The notes under the pieces were generated by a model, which ran no database searches, was not told where the DNA came from, and saw only the letters and a program-made list of their open reading frames with translations. Both the position numbers and the translations under genes were made by a program. A DNA stretch of 64,000 nt from Chthoniobacter flavus. GTDB taxonomy: Bacteria > Verrucomicrobiota > Verrucomicrobiia > Chthoniobacterales > JACTMZ01. The DNA is taken from NCBI GenBank assembly GCA_945878135.1, contig CAMDUL010000001.1:124001-188000 (forward strand). Reading direction: 5' to 3'. Shown here in pieces: positions 1 to 8,436 of the stretch (position 1 is its first letter; every line of letters begins with the position of its first letter).

Positions 1-2782
1 GGCGGCGCCCGCCGCCCCGTGCCGTGACCGCGAGACCCTCCTCGCCGAAAAGGCTTTGCTGTCCGGCCGAGCGGTCGCGGTGCGCCGAGGCGCTGGCGGC
101 CAGAACCGGGTCGAGGTCCTCGACCATCTGGGCCCGCTCTTCGCCGGTGAAGTCGAACGCCCCGCATTTGACGAGGCATTCCATCGATTTGCGGTTGACC
201 GCGCGCGGATCCATCCGCGTGGCGAAATCCTCGAGCGAGGCGAACGGTCCACGGGCGGCACGCTCGGCCACCGCGTCAGCCATGGAGGCCTCGCCGACGT
301 TTTTGATGCCGCTCAGGCCGAAGCGGACAGCCACCGAGTTTTCATGCTCCTCGGGCGCGAATTTGAGCATGCTCTTGTTGAGGTCCGGCGGCAACAGGCT
401 CAGGCCCATGCGCTTGGCCTCGTCGACGTAAAAGGAAATTTTGTCGGTGTCGTCGACTTCGTTGCTCAGAACGGCGCACATGAACTCGACCGGATGATGT
501 GCCTTGAGCCAGCACATGCGGTAGCTGATCAGCGAATACGCCGTGCTGTGGCTCTTGTTGAACCCGTAGTCGGCGAATTTCTCCAGCAGGTCGAAAATGG
601 CCTCGGCTTTTTTCTCCGGGATGTCGTTGTGCTTTTTGCAACCGGCGATGAAATTGACCCGCTCCTTGGCCATCTTCTCCTTGTCCTTCTTGCCCATGGC
701 GCGGCGAAGCAGGTCCGCCTGCCCGAGGCTGTAACCGGCCAGCAGGTTCGCCGCCTGCTGCACCTGCTCCTGGTAAATGAGGATGCCGTAGGTTTCCTTG
801 GCAACCTGCTCGAGCAGCGGATGATCGTAGTTGATCTTGGTCTGACCCTTCTTGCGCTTGATGTAATCGGGGATGAGCGCCATCGGACCCGGACGGTAAA
901 GCGCGCAGAGCGCGTTCATGTCATCTAGGCTGGTGAACCCGAAATTCCGGCAGTAGCGCGACATGCCGCCTTCAAACTGGAAGATGCCGACCGTCTCGCC
1001 GCGGTTGAGCACATCGAAAGCGGCCTGGTCGTCGACCGGGACTTTCTCGATGTCGAAGCCGGGCACGTGACGGCGGATCAGTTCCTCGGCGTCACGGATC
1101 ACGGTCAGGGTTTTCAGTCCGAGAAAATCCATTTTGAGCATCCCGAGATCGGTCAGCGGTTCCATCGAATACTGGGTGACCACCTCGTTCTCCTTGCCGC
1201 GCGAGAGCGGGAGGATTTCCGACAAGTCACGGTCGCCGATGACCACTCCCGCCGCATGGATGCCGGCATTGCGCGAGAGCCCTTCCAAGACGGTCGAATA
1301 CCCCCAGAGTTGCTGCGTGCCGGGCTCGGATTCGATGGCTTGCTTGAGGTCGGGATTCTTCTCCCGCGCCGACTCGAGGGTGATGTTCAGCTCGTTCGGG
1401 ATCATTTTGGCGATGCGGTCGCCGTCGCCGTAACTCAGTCCGAGCACGCGCGCCACGTCGCGCACCACGCTCTTCGCACCGAGCTGGTTGAAAGTGACGA
1501 TCTGCGACACGCAGCGCTCGCCGTATTTTTGCCGCACGTATTCGATGACCTCGCCGCGGCGGGCCTGGCAGAAGTCGACGTCAATGTCGGGCGGGCTGAC
1601 CCGCTCGGGGTTGAGGAAGCGCTCGAAGATGAGGCCGTAGCGCACCGGGTCGAGGTCGGTGATGCCGAGCACGTAGGCCACCATGCTCCCGGCGGCCGAA
1701 CCGCGCCCCGGACCGACGGGAATGCCGCGCTGCTTGGCGAAGTGGATGAAGTCCCAGACGATGAGAAAGTAGCTGGTGAAACCGAGCTTTTCGAGGACGC
1801 CGAGCTCGTAGTTCAAACGCTCGCGCAAAGCCGGCGTCCCGTCGCCGTAGCGGCGGGCGAAACCTTCCTCGCAAAGCTCGCGCAGGTAACCCTCGCGCGT
1901 CCGGCCCTCCGGGGGATGAAAGACCGGAAAGCGCGACTTGCCGAATTCCATGCTGACCTCGCAGCGCTCGGCGATGCGCGCCGTGTTGGCCAGCGCCTCC
2001 GGATGGTCGCGGAAAATCTCCGCCATTTCCTGCGGGGTCTTGAGGTAAAGCTCCGGCAGGTAACGCAGCCTCCGCTCGTCGGTCACGTTGGCGCCCGTGC
2101 CGATGCAGACCATGACATCGTGCGCTTCGTGGTGGGAGCGCTCGAGGAAATGGACGTCGTTGGCCGCAACCAAGCCGAGGCCGAGGTCGCCGGCCCAACG
2201 CACCAGATGCGGATTGACCTCGCGCTGAGCATCCATCCCGTGGTCGTGGATCTCGACGAAGAAATTCTCCTTCCCGAAGATATCGCGGTATTGGGCGGCC
2301 AGACCGAGCCCGCGCTTGGGATCGCCGTCGAGGATGGCGCTGCTCATCTCGCCTTTCAAACAACCGCTCAGACCGATCAACCCCTTGGCGTGTTGCGCGA
2401 GGAGTTCCTTGTCGATGCGCGGCTTGTAGTAAAACCCCTCGAGGTGCGCCGCGCTGACCAGCTTGATCAGGTTGGCCCAGCCCTCGTTCGTCTCCGCCAG
2501 CACCGTCAGGTGGTGGGCGGCGTCGCGACCGGACGAGGACTTCTTTTCGTGCATCGAACCCGGGGAGATATACATCTCACAGCCCAGCAACGGTTTGACA
2601 CCGGCCTTCTGCGCCTCCTTGTAAAACTCCACCGCGCCGTAAAGCACCCCGTGGTCGGTCATGCCGACCGCCTTCATCCCGGCTGCCGACACCTTGCGCA
2701 TCAGATCGGCAATCCGCACCGCCCCGTCGAGCATCGAATACTCCGTGTGGACGTGAAGGTGGGCAAACTCGGGAACAGCCAT
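1..2782 (-). CDS. dnaE: DNA polymerase III subunit alpha (partial, 3' end outside window)
   Basis: Replicative DNA polymerase catalytic subunit, cytoplasmic. The frame is open from ATG at 2782 to the left edge, about 927 residues of a protein usually near 1150-1200, so the C-terminal part is missing; the ORF track omits it because no stop lies inside. The start gives MAVPEFAHLHVHTEYSMLDG, the PHP-domain opening with its HVH metal motif. The polymerase active-site motif PDIDVDF is encoded near 1580, and GQQSLFGEE near the left edge is a typical alpha-subunit element. It is transcribed away from the NUDIX-like gene on its right. The call is secure; only the downstream end is unknown. Confidence 0.97.
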   Translation of the reverse strand, partial: MAVPEFAHLHVHTEYSMLDGAVRIADLMRKVSAAGMKAVGMTDHGVLYGAVEFYKEAQKAGVKPLLGCEMYISPGSMHEKKSSSGRDAAHHLTVLAETNEGWANLIKLVSAAHLEGFYYKPRIDKELLAQHAKGLIGLSGCLKGEMSSAILDGDPKRGLGLAAQYRDIFGKENFFVEIHDHGMDAQREVNPHLVRWAGDLGLGLVAANDVHFLERSHHEAHDVMVCIGTGANVTDERRLRYLPELYLKTPQEMAEIFRDHPEALANTARIAERCEVSMEFGKSRFPVFHPPEGRTREGYLRELCEEGFARRYGDGTPALRERLNYELGVLEKLGFTSYFLIVWDFIHFAKQRGIPVGPGRGSAAGSMVAYVLGITDLDPVRYGLIFERFLNPERVSPPDIDVDFCQARRGEVIEYVRQKYGERCVSQIVTFNQLGAKSVVRDVARVLGLSYGDGDRIAKMIPNELNITLESAREKNPDLKQAIESEPGTQQLWGYSTVLEGLSRNAGIHAAGVVIGDRDLSEILPLSRGKENEVVTQYSMEPLTDLGMLKMDFLGLKTLTVIRDAEELIRRHVPGFDIEKVPVDDQAAFDVLNRGETVGIFQFEGGMSRYCRNFGFTSLDDMNALCALYRPGPMALIPDYIKRKKGQTKINYDHPLLEQVAKETYGILIYQEQVQQAANLLAGYSLGQADLLRRAMGKKDKEKMAKERVNFIAGCKKHNDIPEKKAEAIFDLLEKFADYGFNKSHSTAYSLISYRMCWLKAHHPVEFMCAVLSNEVDDTDKISFYVDEAKRMGLSLLPPDLNKSMLKFAPEEHENSVAVRFGLSGIKNVGEASMADAVAERAARGPFASLEDFATRMDPRAVNRKSMECLVKCGAFDFTGEERAQMVEDLDPVLAASASAHRDRSAGQQSLFGEEGLAVTARGGGRR

Positions 2783-2879
2783 GGACCAAGATTAAATGAC
2801 GCGGACGGCGTGGCAAGCTGGCGACCCGGACGGCTTTTCCGGATGGCCAAAATATGCGGCGCCGCTACCCTCCGCCCCC

Positions 2880-3494
2880 ATGTCCGCCGAAGAAAACATC
2901 CTGGTCGTCCCCCGCAGCGTCTTTGACCGCCTCGGCTCCTTCGAGGGCCTGAGCTTCGAGCCGCAACACTACATGCCGACGCTGCTCGACCCGGCCTGCA
3001 ACCTTTTTCTCCCCCGGGGCGCGGCGGAAAACGACCCGACACACAAACAACTCATCCCCTACCTTGTTATCCGCCACGGGGACCGCGTCCTCTGCTACAC
3101 GCGCGGCAAATCCGGCGGGGAAGCGCGACTGCATGCCCGGATGTCGATCGGCATCGGCGGCCACATCAACGACGGCGACACACAAGCCGCGCATTTCGAC
3201 GATGCAGCCTACTTCCGCGCCGTGGAGCGCGAATTGCACGAGGAACTGGAAATCCCGGGTGGCTACCGCCAACGCATCGCGGCTTTGCTCAACGATGACA
3301 GCAACGATGTGGGGCGCGTGCACCTCGGCGTGGTCCATCTCATCGACGTCGACACCCCGGACATCCGTCCGCGCGAGGATGCCATCAGCGACCTGCGTTT
3401 TCTTTCCGCCGGGGAACTCGCACCGCTGCGCGAGCGCCTGGAATCGTGGTCGCAGATCTGCCTCGACGCCCTCGCCCGCCTGCTCCGCGCCTGA
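2880..3494 (+). CDS. NUDIX-like hydrolase / predicted phosphoesterase
   Basis: A 204-residue cytoplasmic protein. It has a NUDIX-type box: GGHIN at about residues 93-97, then RELHEELEI at 117-125, which fits the REUxEExGU core. The spacing between the glycine part and the REL part is longer than in classical NUDIX boxes because of an insertion (GDTQAAHFDD), so the substrate cannot be guessed. I chose the ATG at 2880 (MSAEEN) rather than the ORF-track start at 2796, because the extra 28 residues look like translated leader and lie almost on top of the dnaE start. It diverges from dnaE and converges on pilC with a 15-base gap. Confidence 0.8.
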   Translation: MSAEENILVVPRSVFDRLGSFEGLSFEPQHYMPTLLDPACNLFLPRGAAENDPTHKQLIPYLVIRHGDRVLCYTRGKSGGEARLHARMSIGIGGHINDGDTQAAHFDDAAYFRAVERELHEELEIPGGYRQRIAALLNDDSNDVGRVHLGVVHLIDVDTPDIRPREDAISDLRFLSAGELAPLRERLESWSQICLDALARLLRA

Positions 3495-3509
3495 GCGGAA
3501 AACGCCGCG

Positions 3510-4787
3510 TCAGGACTGCAAGCCCTGGATGATACTGATCAGCGGCAGGAAGAGCGCGATGACGATGGTGCCGACCACCACCGCGAGGAAGACAATCATG
3601 ATCGGTTCGAGCAAAGAGGTCAGGCCGGCCACCGTGTTGTCCACCTCGTCGTCGTAGACATCGGCGATCTTCAGGAGCATTTCCGGCAACTGGCCCGTTT
3701 CCTCGCCGACATCGATCATGCTCACGACCATCGGCGGGAACATGCCGCTGCGTTCGGCCGGGCTGACGATCGATTCGCCCTCCTTCACGCTGTCGTGGAT
3801 TTTTTGGATCGCGTTGGAGAGAACCACGTTGCCGGCCGTCTCGCGGGTGATGTTGAGGGCCTGGAGGATGGGCACACCGCTCGTCACCAAAGTGCCCAAA
3901 GTGCGGCTGAAACGGGCGATGGCACCCTTGCGGATCAGGCCGCCGAAGAGCGGGATCTTCAGCTTGATGCTGTCGAGGGTCAAACGCCCCTTCGGATAGC
4001 GGCCGGCCAGGTTGAGGCCGACGAAGACCAGAACCACCGCGCCGATGATCAGATACCACTGGTTCTGCACCAACTTGCTGGTGTCGATGACGAACTGGGT
4101 GAGCGCCGGCAAACTTTTGCCGCCCAGCATGTCCTGGAAGATCTGCTCGAATTTCGGGACGATGTAGACGAGCAGGAAGGCCATGATCGCGATGGCAATC
4201 ACCAGGACGATGATCGGGTAGAACATGGCCGACATCACCTTGTTCTTGAGCTTCTGCGCTTTCTCCTGGAAGTCCGCCAAACGCACCAAGACCAGCTCCA
4301 TCACTCCGCCCAGCTCGCCGGCCTTCACCATGTTGACGTAGAGTTTGTTGAAGATTTTCGGGTGCTGGTTGAGCGCGTCCGAGAACGTGCTGCCGCCTTG
4401 CACCGTATCGGCCAGCTTCCCGATCGTCTTGCGCAGGACCGGGTCAGGTTCCTGCTTCCCGAGCACATTGAGCCCGCGCAACAGCGGGAGACCTGAGTCG
4501 ATCAGCGTGGCCAGCTGGCGGGTGAAGATCATCAGGACCTTCGGCTTGATCGTCTTCCTCTCGAGGAAAGGAATGCTCACCTCTTTCTTCTTCCCGCCGC
4601 TCTTGGCCTTCCCCGCTTTCGCCGCCTTGGGCGCCGCAGCCTTCGCCTTGGAAGCCTCCATCACGCTGGTCGGGTAATACCCGGCTTGCCGCAAGGCCGC
4701 CACCGCCTCCTGCTCGCTGCCCGCTTCGAGAGAGTCGCGCACTTCCTGTCCGCGTGCGTCGAGGGCGGTGTAAGCGTAACTGGGCAT
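3510..4787 (-). CDS. pilC: Type II secretion / type IV pilus inner-membrane protein (GspF/PilC family)
   Basis: A 425-residue polytopic inner-membrane platform protein of the GspF/PilC family. The N-terminus MPSYAYTALDARGQEV is the classic family start, followed by a lysine/alanine-rich linker at about 50-75. Two T2SSF domains follow, each with LLRGLNVL or ILQALNI-type motifs and with hydrophobic segments near 175-200, 225-245 and 395-420. The length matches the family. No other pilus or secretion gene (pilB, pilT, gspE) is adjacent, so PilC versus GspF cannot be decided from context. The start ATG at 4787 is unambiguous. Confidence 0.92.
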   Translation of the reverse strand: MPSYAYTALDARGQEVRDSLEAGSEQEAVAALRQAGYYPTSVMEASKAKAAAPKAAKAGKAKSGGKKKEVSIPFLERKTIKPKVLMIFTRQLATLIDSGLPLLRGLNVLGKQEPDPVLRKTIGKLADTVQGGSTFSDALNQHPKIFNKLYVNMVKAGELGGVMELVLVRLADFQEKAQKLKNKVMSAMFYPIIVLVIAIAIMAFLLVYIVPKFEQIFQDMLGGKSLPALTQFVIDTSKLVQNQWYLIIGAVVLVFVGLNLAGRYPKGRLTLDSIKLKIPLFGGLIRKGAIARFSRTLGTLVTSGVPILQALNITRETAGNVVLSNAIQKIHDSVKEGESIVSPAERSGMFPPMVVSMIDVGEETGQLPEMLLKIADVYDDEVDNTVAGLTSLLEPIMIVFLAVVVGTIVIALFLPLISIIQGLQS

Positions 4788-4868
4788 GGCGGCGGGGACG
4801 GAGGGGAAGCGGTGAGGAAGGTAAACTTTATGCGGGACCGGCGGCGGTCCGGAAGAAAAAAGACACGC

Positions 4869-5480
4869 TCAACCCCGCAGGAACGGATTTCCCGCTTTTT
4901 CGTCACCGAGAGTCGTGGACGGCCCGTGGCCGGGCAAAACAACGGTCGCCTCCGGCAGTGGAAAAAGTTTTTCCCGGATCCCGCGCACCAGCAACTCGCC
5001 GTCGCCCCCCGGCAAATCCCAACGCCCGATTCCCCCGCGAAAGAGCACGTCGCCGCCGACCAACAGCCCGTCGTCGGGACTGTGGAAACAAAGGCTGCCC
5101 GGACAGTGCCCCGGCACCTCGAGGACGTCCAAGGACCGCCCGAGAAAATCCTGTCCCCCGCCCCCGGCCAGAATCCGGTCGGGCTGCAACGTCTCGATCC
5201 GCAACGGAAAGCCGCTGCGCTCGAAAAAGTCCGGATCGCTCAGCATGGGCACCGTGTCGGCGTGGCAGGCCACCGGACACCCGTGGCGCCGCTGCACAGC
5301 CGCCGCGTCGGCCGTGTGGTCCCAATGCCCGTGCGTCAGCACGAGAAGTCCGATTTTCTCCCCGGCAAAGCGGACATCGGCCCCCTCGGGCGCGTCAAAA
5401 AGCACAGCCCCACCGGGCGCGCCGAGGAGGAAACAGTTGGTTTCGTAAGGACCACCGGTGAAAGTTTTGAACTGCGGCAT
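4869..5480 (-). CDS. MBL-fold metallo-hydrolase (glyoxalase II-like)
   Basis: A 203-residue metallo-beta-lactamase-fold hydrolase. It shows the zinc-binding HxHxDH motif (LTHGHWDHT, about residue 65-73), then HCPGSLCF (about 125), GGDVLFRGGIGR (about 143) and VLPGHGPST near the C-terminus. This order is typical of the small glyoxalase II-like hydrolases that cleave thioesters such as S-lactoylglutathione; the actual substrate is unknown. I placed the start at ATG 5480 (MPQFKTF), because the upstream ORF extension to 5522 carries no family sequence. It diverges from the protease gene that starts at 5558, leaving a short shared promoter region. Confidence 0.88.
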   Translation of the reverse strand: MPQFKTFTGGPYETNCFLLGAPGGAVLFDAPEGADVRFAGEKIGLLVLTHGHWDHTADAAAVQRRHGCPVACHADTVPMLSDPDFFERSGFPLRIETLQPDRILAGGGGQDFLGRSLDVLEVPGHCPGSLCFHSPDDGLLVGGDVLFRGGIGRWDLPGGDGELLVRGIREKLFPLPEATVVLPGHGPSTTLGDEKAGNPFLRG

Positions 5481-5557
5481 GAGAAAGGGGTCCAAGCTAC
5501 GTGCCTCATTTTCCTTGCGCAACCCGCCTTTCAGGGCGACGAGTTAATCTTTCTCCG

Positions 5558-7822
5558 ATGAAATTGTCCTCGCTTTGCCGCCGGACGGCCCTCGCCGTCC
5601 TGCTGGCCGTCGCGCCGGCCACCGCCGCTCCCGACTCCGGAAACGGGGAAAAGATGGGCGAAGTCGCCAGCACCGTGGCCCGCATGCTGGAGAGCGCCCA
5701 CTACAGCCGCCAGCGCCTCAACGACGAGGTGGAACCCGGCGTGACCCAAGCCCGCAAGGCCCTCGACCGCTATCTGGAGTTGCTCGACTACAACCGGCTC
5801 TTCTTCACCCAAAAAGACATCGACGAGTTTACCAAGACTTACGGCGACAAATTGCAAAACGACATCATGCTGAGCGACCTCTCGGCCGCTCACCGCATCT
5901 ATGACCGCTTCCTCGAGCGTGTCGCGGCACGCGTGGACAAGGTCAAGGACCTTCTCGACAAAGACTTCACCTTCGACAGCGACCGCACCGCCCAGATCAA
6001 CCGCGACAAGGCACCGTGGCCGGCCGACGAGGCGGAAGCGGACGAAATCTGGTCGGCCCGCGTCGAAGCCGAGATGCTCCAGGCCATCCTCGCCGAGCAG
6101 GCCCTCGAGGAGGCGGCGGCCAAGAAGAAAGACGGCGAAGACACCGCCGAGGCCTCCTCCGACAACAACGGCGGACTGCCGAAGCGCACGCCCAAAGAAC
6201 AGGTGCAGCGCCGCTACGAACGACTGCTCAAATCTCTGCAGGAGGAAAATCGCGAGGACCAATCGAGCACCTTCCTCTCCGCCCTCGCCCAAAGCTACGA
6301 CCCGCATTCGGAATACATGAGCCAGCGCGCCCTCGACAATTTCAACATCCAGATGGGCCTCTCGCTCGTGGGCATCGGCGCCGAATTGCGCAGCGAGGAC
6401 GGCTACGCCAAAATCCAGCGTCTCGTCCCCGGCGGACCCGCCGAGCGCGGCGGCAAACTCAAGGTCAACGACCGCATCGTCGCCGTGGCTCAGGGCGACG
6501 GTGAATTCGAGGACGTCGTCGACATGAAACTCGACAAGGTCGTTGAACGCATCCGCGGCAAGAAGGGATCCACCGTCCGGCTCCAGGTCCTCTCCGCCGC
6601 CTCCCTCGACCCCTCCAAGCTCGACGTCATCCCCATCGTCCGCGACGAGGTCAAACTCAAGGACGAGGAGGCCAAAGCCCAGATCATCGACGCGACGGGC
6701 GAGGATGGACGCGACACCCGCGTCGGAATCATCACCCTGCCCAGCTTCTATGCCGACATGGGCCGCGGCGGAGCGCCGAAGAGCACGACCCGCGACGTCA
6801 CCGCGCTGCTCAACCGCCTCAAACGCGAAGGCATCGAGGGACTCATCATCGACCTGCGCCGCGACAGCGGCGGATCGCTCGAGGAAGCCGTCCGCCTGAC
6901 CGGCCTCTTCATCCCCAAGGGCCCCGTCGTGCTGGCCAAGGACACCAACGGCAGCATTTCGGAAATGCGGGATCCGGACCCGGGCGTGCTCTGGGACGGA
7001 CCGCTCATCGTCCTCATGAACCGCCTCAGCGCGTCGGCCAGCGAGATTTTCGCCGCGGCCTTGCAGGACTACGGACGGGCCATCGTCGTGGGCGACGAGA
7101 AAAGCTTCGGCAAAGGCACCGTGCAAACCCTCCTCGAAGTCGACCGCTTCCTGCCCCTCTTCGCCAAAGCCCGCCAAGCCGGCGCGCTCAAACTCACCAT
7201 CCAGAAATTCTACCGCGTCAAGGGAGGCTCCACGCAGCTGCGCGGCGTCGGCTCGGACATCGTCCTGCCCTCGCTCACCGACCAGGACGACGTCGGCGAA
7301 GGCGCGCTGAAAAATCCTCTCGCCTATGACGAAGTCCCGGCGCGCTCGTTCACCCCCTTCGGCAACTCGAACGAACTCCTGCCCGGCCTCCGCGCGGCCA
7401 GCGAGGCGCGGGTCGCGCGGAATCCCGAGTTCTCCTACATTCTCGAGGACCGCGCCCGCCTGCAGGAACGCATCGAGGAGAACACCGTCAGCCTCAACAA
7501 AAAGGAGCGCCTAGCCGAAATCGAGGAAGACAAAGCGCGCCGCGAAACCCGCCTGGCCGAACGCAAGACGCTGACCGGGCCCAAGTTCGCCGCGCTCGAA
7601 GTCACCCTCGACACCGTCAAGGCCCCGGAACTCCAACCCGTCGCTCTCGACAAACCGCCCAAGCGTTCGCTCGAGGATTCCGACGAGCCCGACCCGTCCG
7701 CCCCCGACGAGGAGGAACCCTACGTCGATCCCGTGCGCGACGAAGCCGTCCTCATCATGCAGGATTGGGTCCGCCTCGAAGGCAAGCCGCCGGTCACCGC
7801 CCGCGCCGGCGCCGCGGAATAG
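5558..7822 (+). CDS. prc: Carboxy-terminal processing (tail-specific) protease, S41 family
   Basis: A 754-residue exported protease that degrades or trims periplasmic proteins from the C-terminus. The start at ATG 5558 gives a signal peptide (MKLSSLCRRTALAVLLAVAP, cleavage near ATA-AP). A Tsp N-terminal helical domain follows, then a PDZ domain (about 262-350, GLSLVGIGAEL) and the S41 catalytic domain. The Ser/Lys dyad is visible as SASASEIF (about 490) and FGKGTVQT (about 516), with the conserved LQDYG between. A DUF3340-like C-terminal region rich in charged residues completes it. Length and order match Prc/Tsp rather than the shorter CtpA type. A lipoprotein gene follows after 56 bases. 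Confidence 0.93.
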   Translation: MKLSSLCRRTALAVLLAVAPATAAPDSGNGEKMGEVASTVARMLESAHYSRQRLNDEVEPGVTQARKALDRYLELLDYNRLFFTQKDIDEFTKTYGDKLQNDIMLSDLSAAHRIYDRFLERVAARVDKVKDLLDKDFTFDSDRTAQINRDKAPWPADEAEADEIWSARVEAEMLQAILAEQALEEAAAKKKDGEDTAEASSDNNGGLPKRTPKEQVQRRYERLLKSLQEENREDQSSTFLSALAQSYDPHSEYMSQRALDNFNIQMGLSLVGIGAELRSEDGYAKIQRLVPGGPAERGGKLKVNDRIVAVAQGDGEFEDVVDMKLDKVVERIRGKKGSTVRLQVLSAASLDPSKLDVIPIVRDEVKLKDEEAKAQIIDATGEDGRDTRVGIITLPSFYADMGRGGAPKSTTRDVTALLNRLKREGIEGLIIDLRRDSGGSLEEAVRLTGLFIPKGPVVLAKDTNGSISEMRDPDPGVLWDGPLIVLMNRLSASASEIFAAALQDYGRAIVVGDEKSFGKGTVQTLLEVDRFLPLFAKARQAGALKLTIQKFYRVKGGSTQLRGVGSDIVLPSLTDQDDVGEGALKNPLAYDEVPARSFTPFGNSNELLPGLRAASEARVARNPEFSYILEDRARLQERIEENTVSLNKKERLAEIEEDKARRETRLAERKTLTGPKFAALEVTLDTVKAPELQPVALDKPPKRSLEDSDEPDPSAPDEEEPYVDPVRDEAVLIMQDWVRLEGKPPVTARAGAAE

Positions 7823-7878
7823 ACCGCCCCCGCCGCGGCTGGACAACCCGCCGGACGGACGCCACATTTTTTCACCGT

Positions 7879-8049
7879 ATGAAAAAAATCCTCTACTCCT
7901 TGACCGCCGCCCTCGCCCTCGGCGGCCTCACCGCGTGCAACACCATGCGCGGGGTTGGCGAGGACATCAGCGCTTTCGGCCGCTACCTCTCCAGCTCCAC
8001 CGGCACCTCGTCCCCGCACAGCGCGCCCCCGCCCGCCGCGGGCTACTGA
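7879..8049 (+). CDS. Entericidin-like small lipoprotein (first of a tandem pair)
   Basis: A 56-residue lipoprotein. Its signal sequence MKKILYSLTAALALGGL ends in the lipobox LTAC, with cysteine at residue 20, followed by NTMRGVGEDISAFG. That motif (CNTxxGxGxDI) defines the entericidin A/B family, whose Enterobacteria members form an antidote/toxin pair of membrane lipoproteins. The C-terminal tail is Ser/Pro-rich and unusual for the family. The ORF track start at 7765 is rejected because it runs through the end of the protease gene. A second, similar gene follows after 48 bases. Confidence 0.82.
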   Translation: MKKILYSLTAALALGGLTACNTMRGVGEDISAFGRYLSSSTGTSSPHSAPPPAAGY

Positions 8050-8097
8050 GCCGGCCTCTCGACAAAAGGTCCGGACTTCACTAAACTCACATCTTCA

Positions 8098-8253
8098 ATG
8101 AGCAAACTAATCCTCATCATCATCGGTGCCGCGACGTTGTGCGGCGTGACAGCCTGCAACACCGTCAGCGGCGTCGGCCAAGACGTCAGCGCCATGGGGC
8201 GTGACATCTCCTCCGGCGCCCAAGGCGTCGAGCAGAACATCCGCGGCAACTGA
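8098..8253 (+). CDS. Entericidin-like small lipoprotein (second of a tandem pair)
   Basis: A 51-residue lipoprotein absent from the forward ORF track because of its size. Sequence: MSKLILIIIGAATLCGVTAC as signal and lipobox (cysteine at 20), then NTVSGVGQDVSAMGRDISSG and a short polar tail. It matches the entericidin family more closely than the upstream gene, having the Ala/Gly-rich GRDISSGAQ amphipathic helix. The pair probably arose by duplication. Whether one member acts as toxin and the other as antidote is inference from the E. coli ecnAB precedent. It lies 45 bases before tRNA-Arg. Confidence 0.82.
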   Translation: MSKLILIIIGAATLCGVTACNTVSGVGQDVSAMGRDISSGAQGVEQNIRGN

Positions 8254-8298
8254 CCGCATCGACACCGCGGTTCCACCGCGCTAAATTCCCCGGGTAAT

Positions 8299-8371
8299 GC
8301 TCCCGTAGCTCAGGGGATAGAGCAGCGGATTTCTAATCCGTTGGTCGGAAGTTCGAATCTTCCCGGGAGCG
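8299..8371 (+). tRNA. tRNA-Arg (anticodon TCT)
   Basis: Cloverleaf read by eye: acceptor GCTCCCG pairs with CGGGAGC, and the D arm is GCTC-AGGGGATA-GAGC. The anticodon stem is GCGGA/TCCGT with loop TTTCTAA, giving anticodon TCT (Arg, AGA/AGG codons). The T arm is GGAAG-TTCGAAT-CTTCC and the discriminator base is G. The 3' CCA is not encoded (GAATTCC follows). Confidence 0.96.
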
Positions 8372-8436
8372 AATTCCTTCTCTTTCCGGCGGCAACCCTG
8401 CTTGCCCCTTCGCGGCACCGCCGTTAACCAAACGGG

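Noticed and set aside
2856-2865. GTA followed by the palindrome GCGGCGCCGC between dnaE and the NUDIX-like gene, as another REP unit
   Set aside because: Only 10 bp with no loop and easily expected by chance in GC-rich DNA; no extended similarity to the 53685 element.
1067-2926. A 619-residue plus-strand ORF opposite dnaE
   Set aside because: It lies antisense to clear DnaE motifs (PHP domain, PDIDVDF). GC-rich coding DNA produces long antisense open frames; no family features or start signals.
5531-7177. A 548-residue minus-strand ORF opposite the Prc protease
   Set aside because: Antisense shadow; the plus strand carries signal peptide, PDZ and S41 motifs.
8254-8298. Possible terminator hairpin CCGCGGTTCCACCGCG after the second lipoprotein gene
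   Set aside because: The stem is short and imperfect and no T-tract follows; not distinguishable from GC-rich background.
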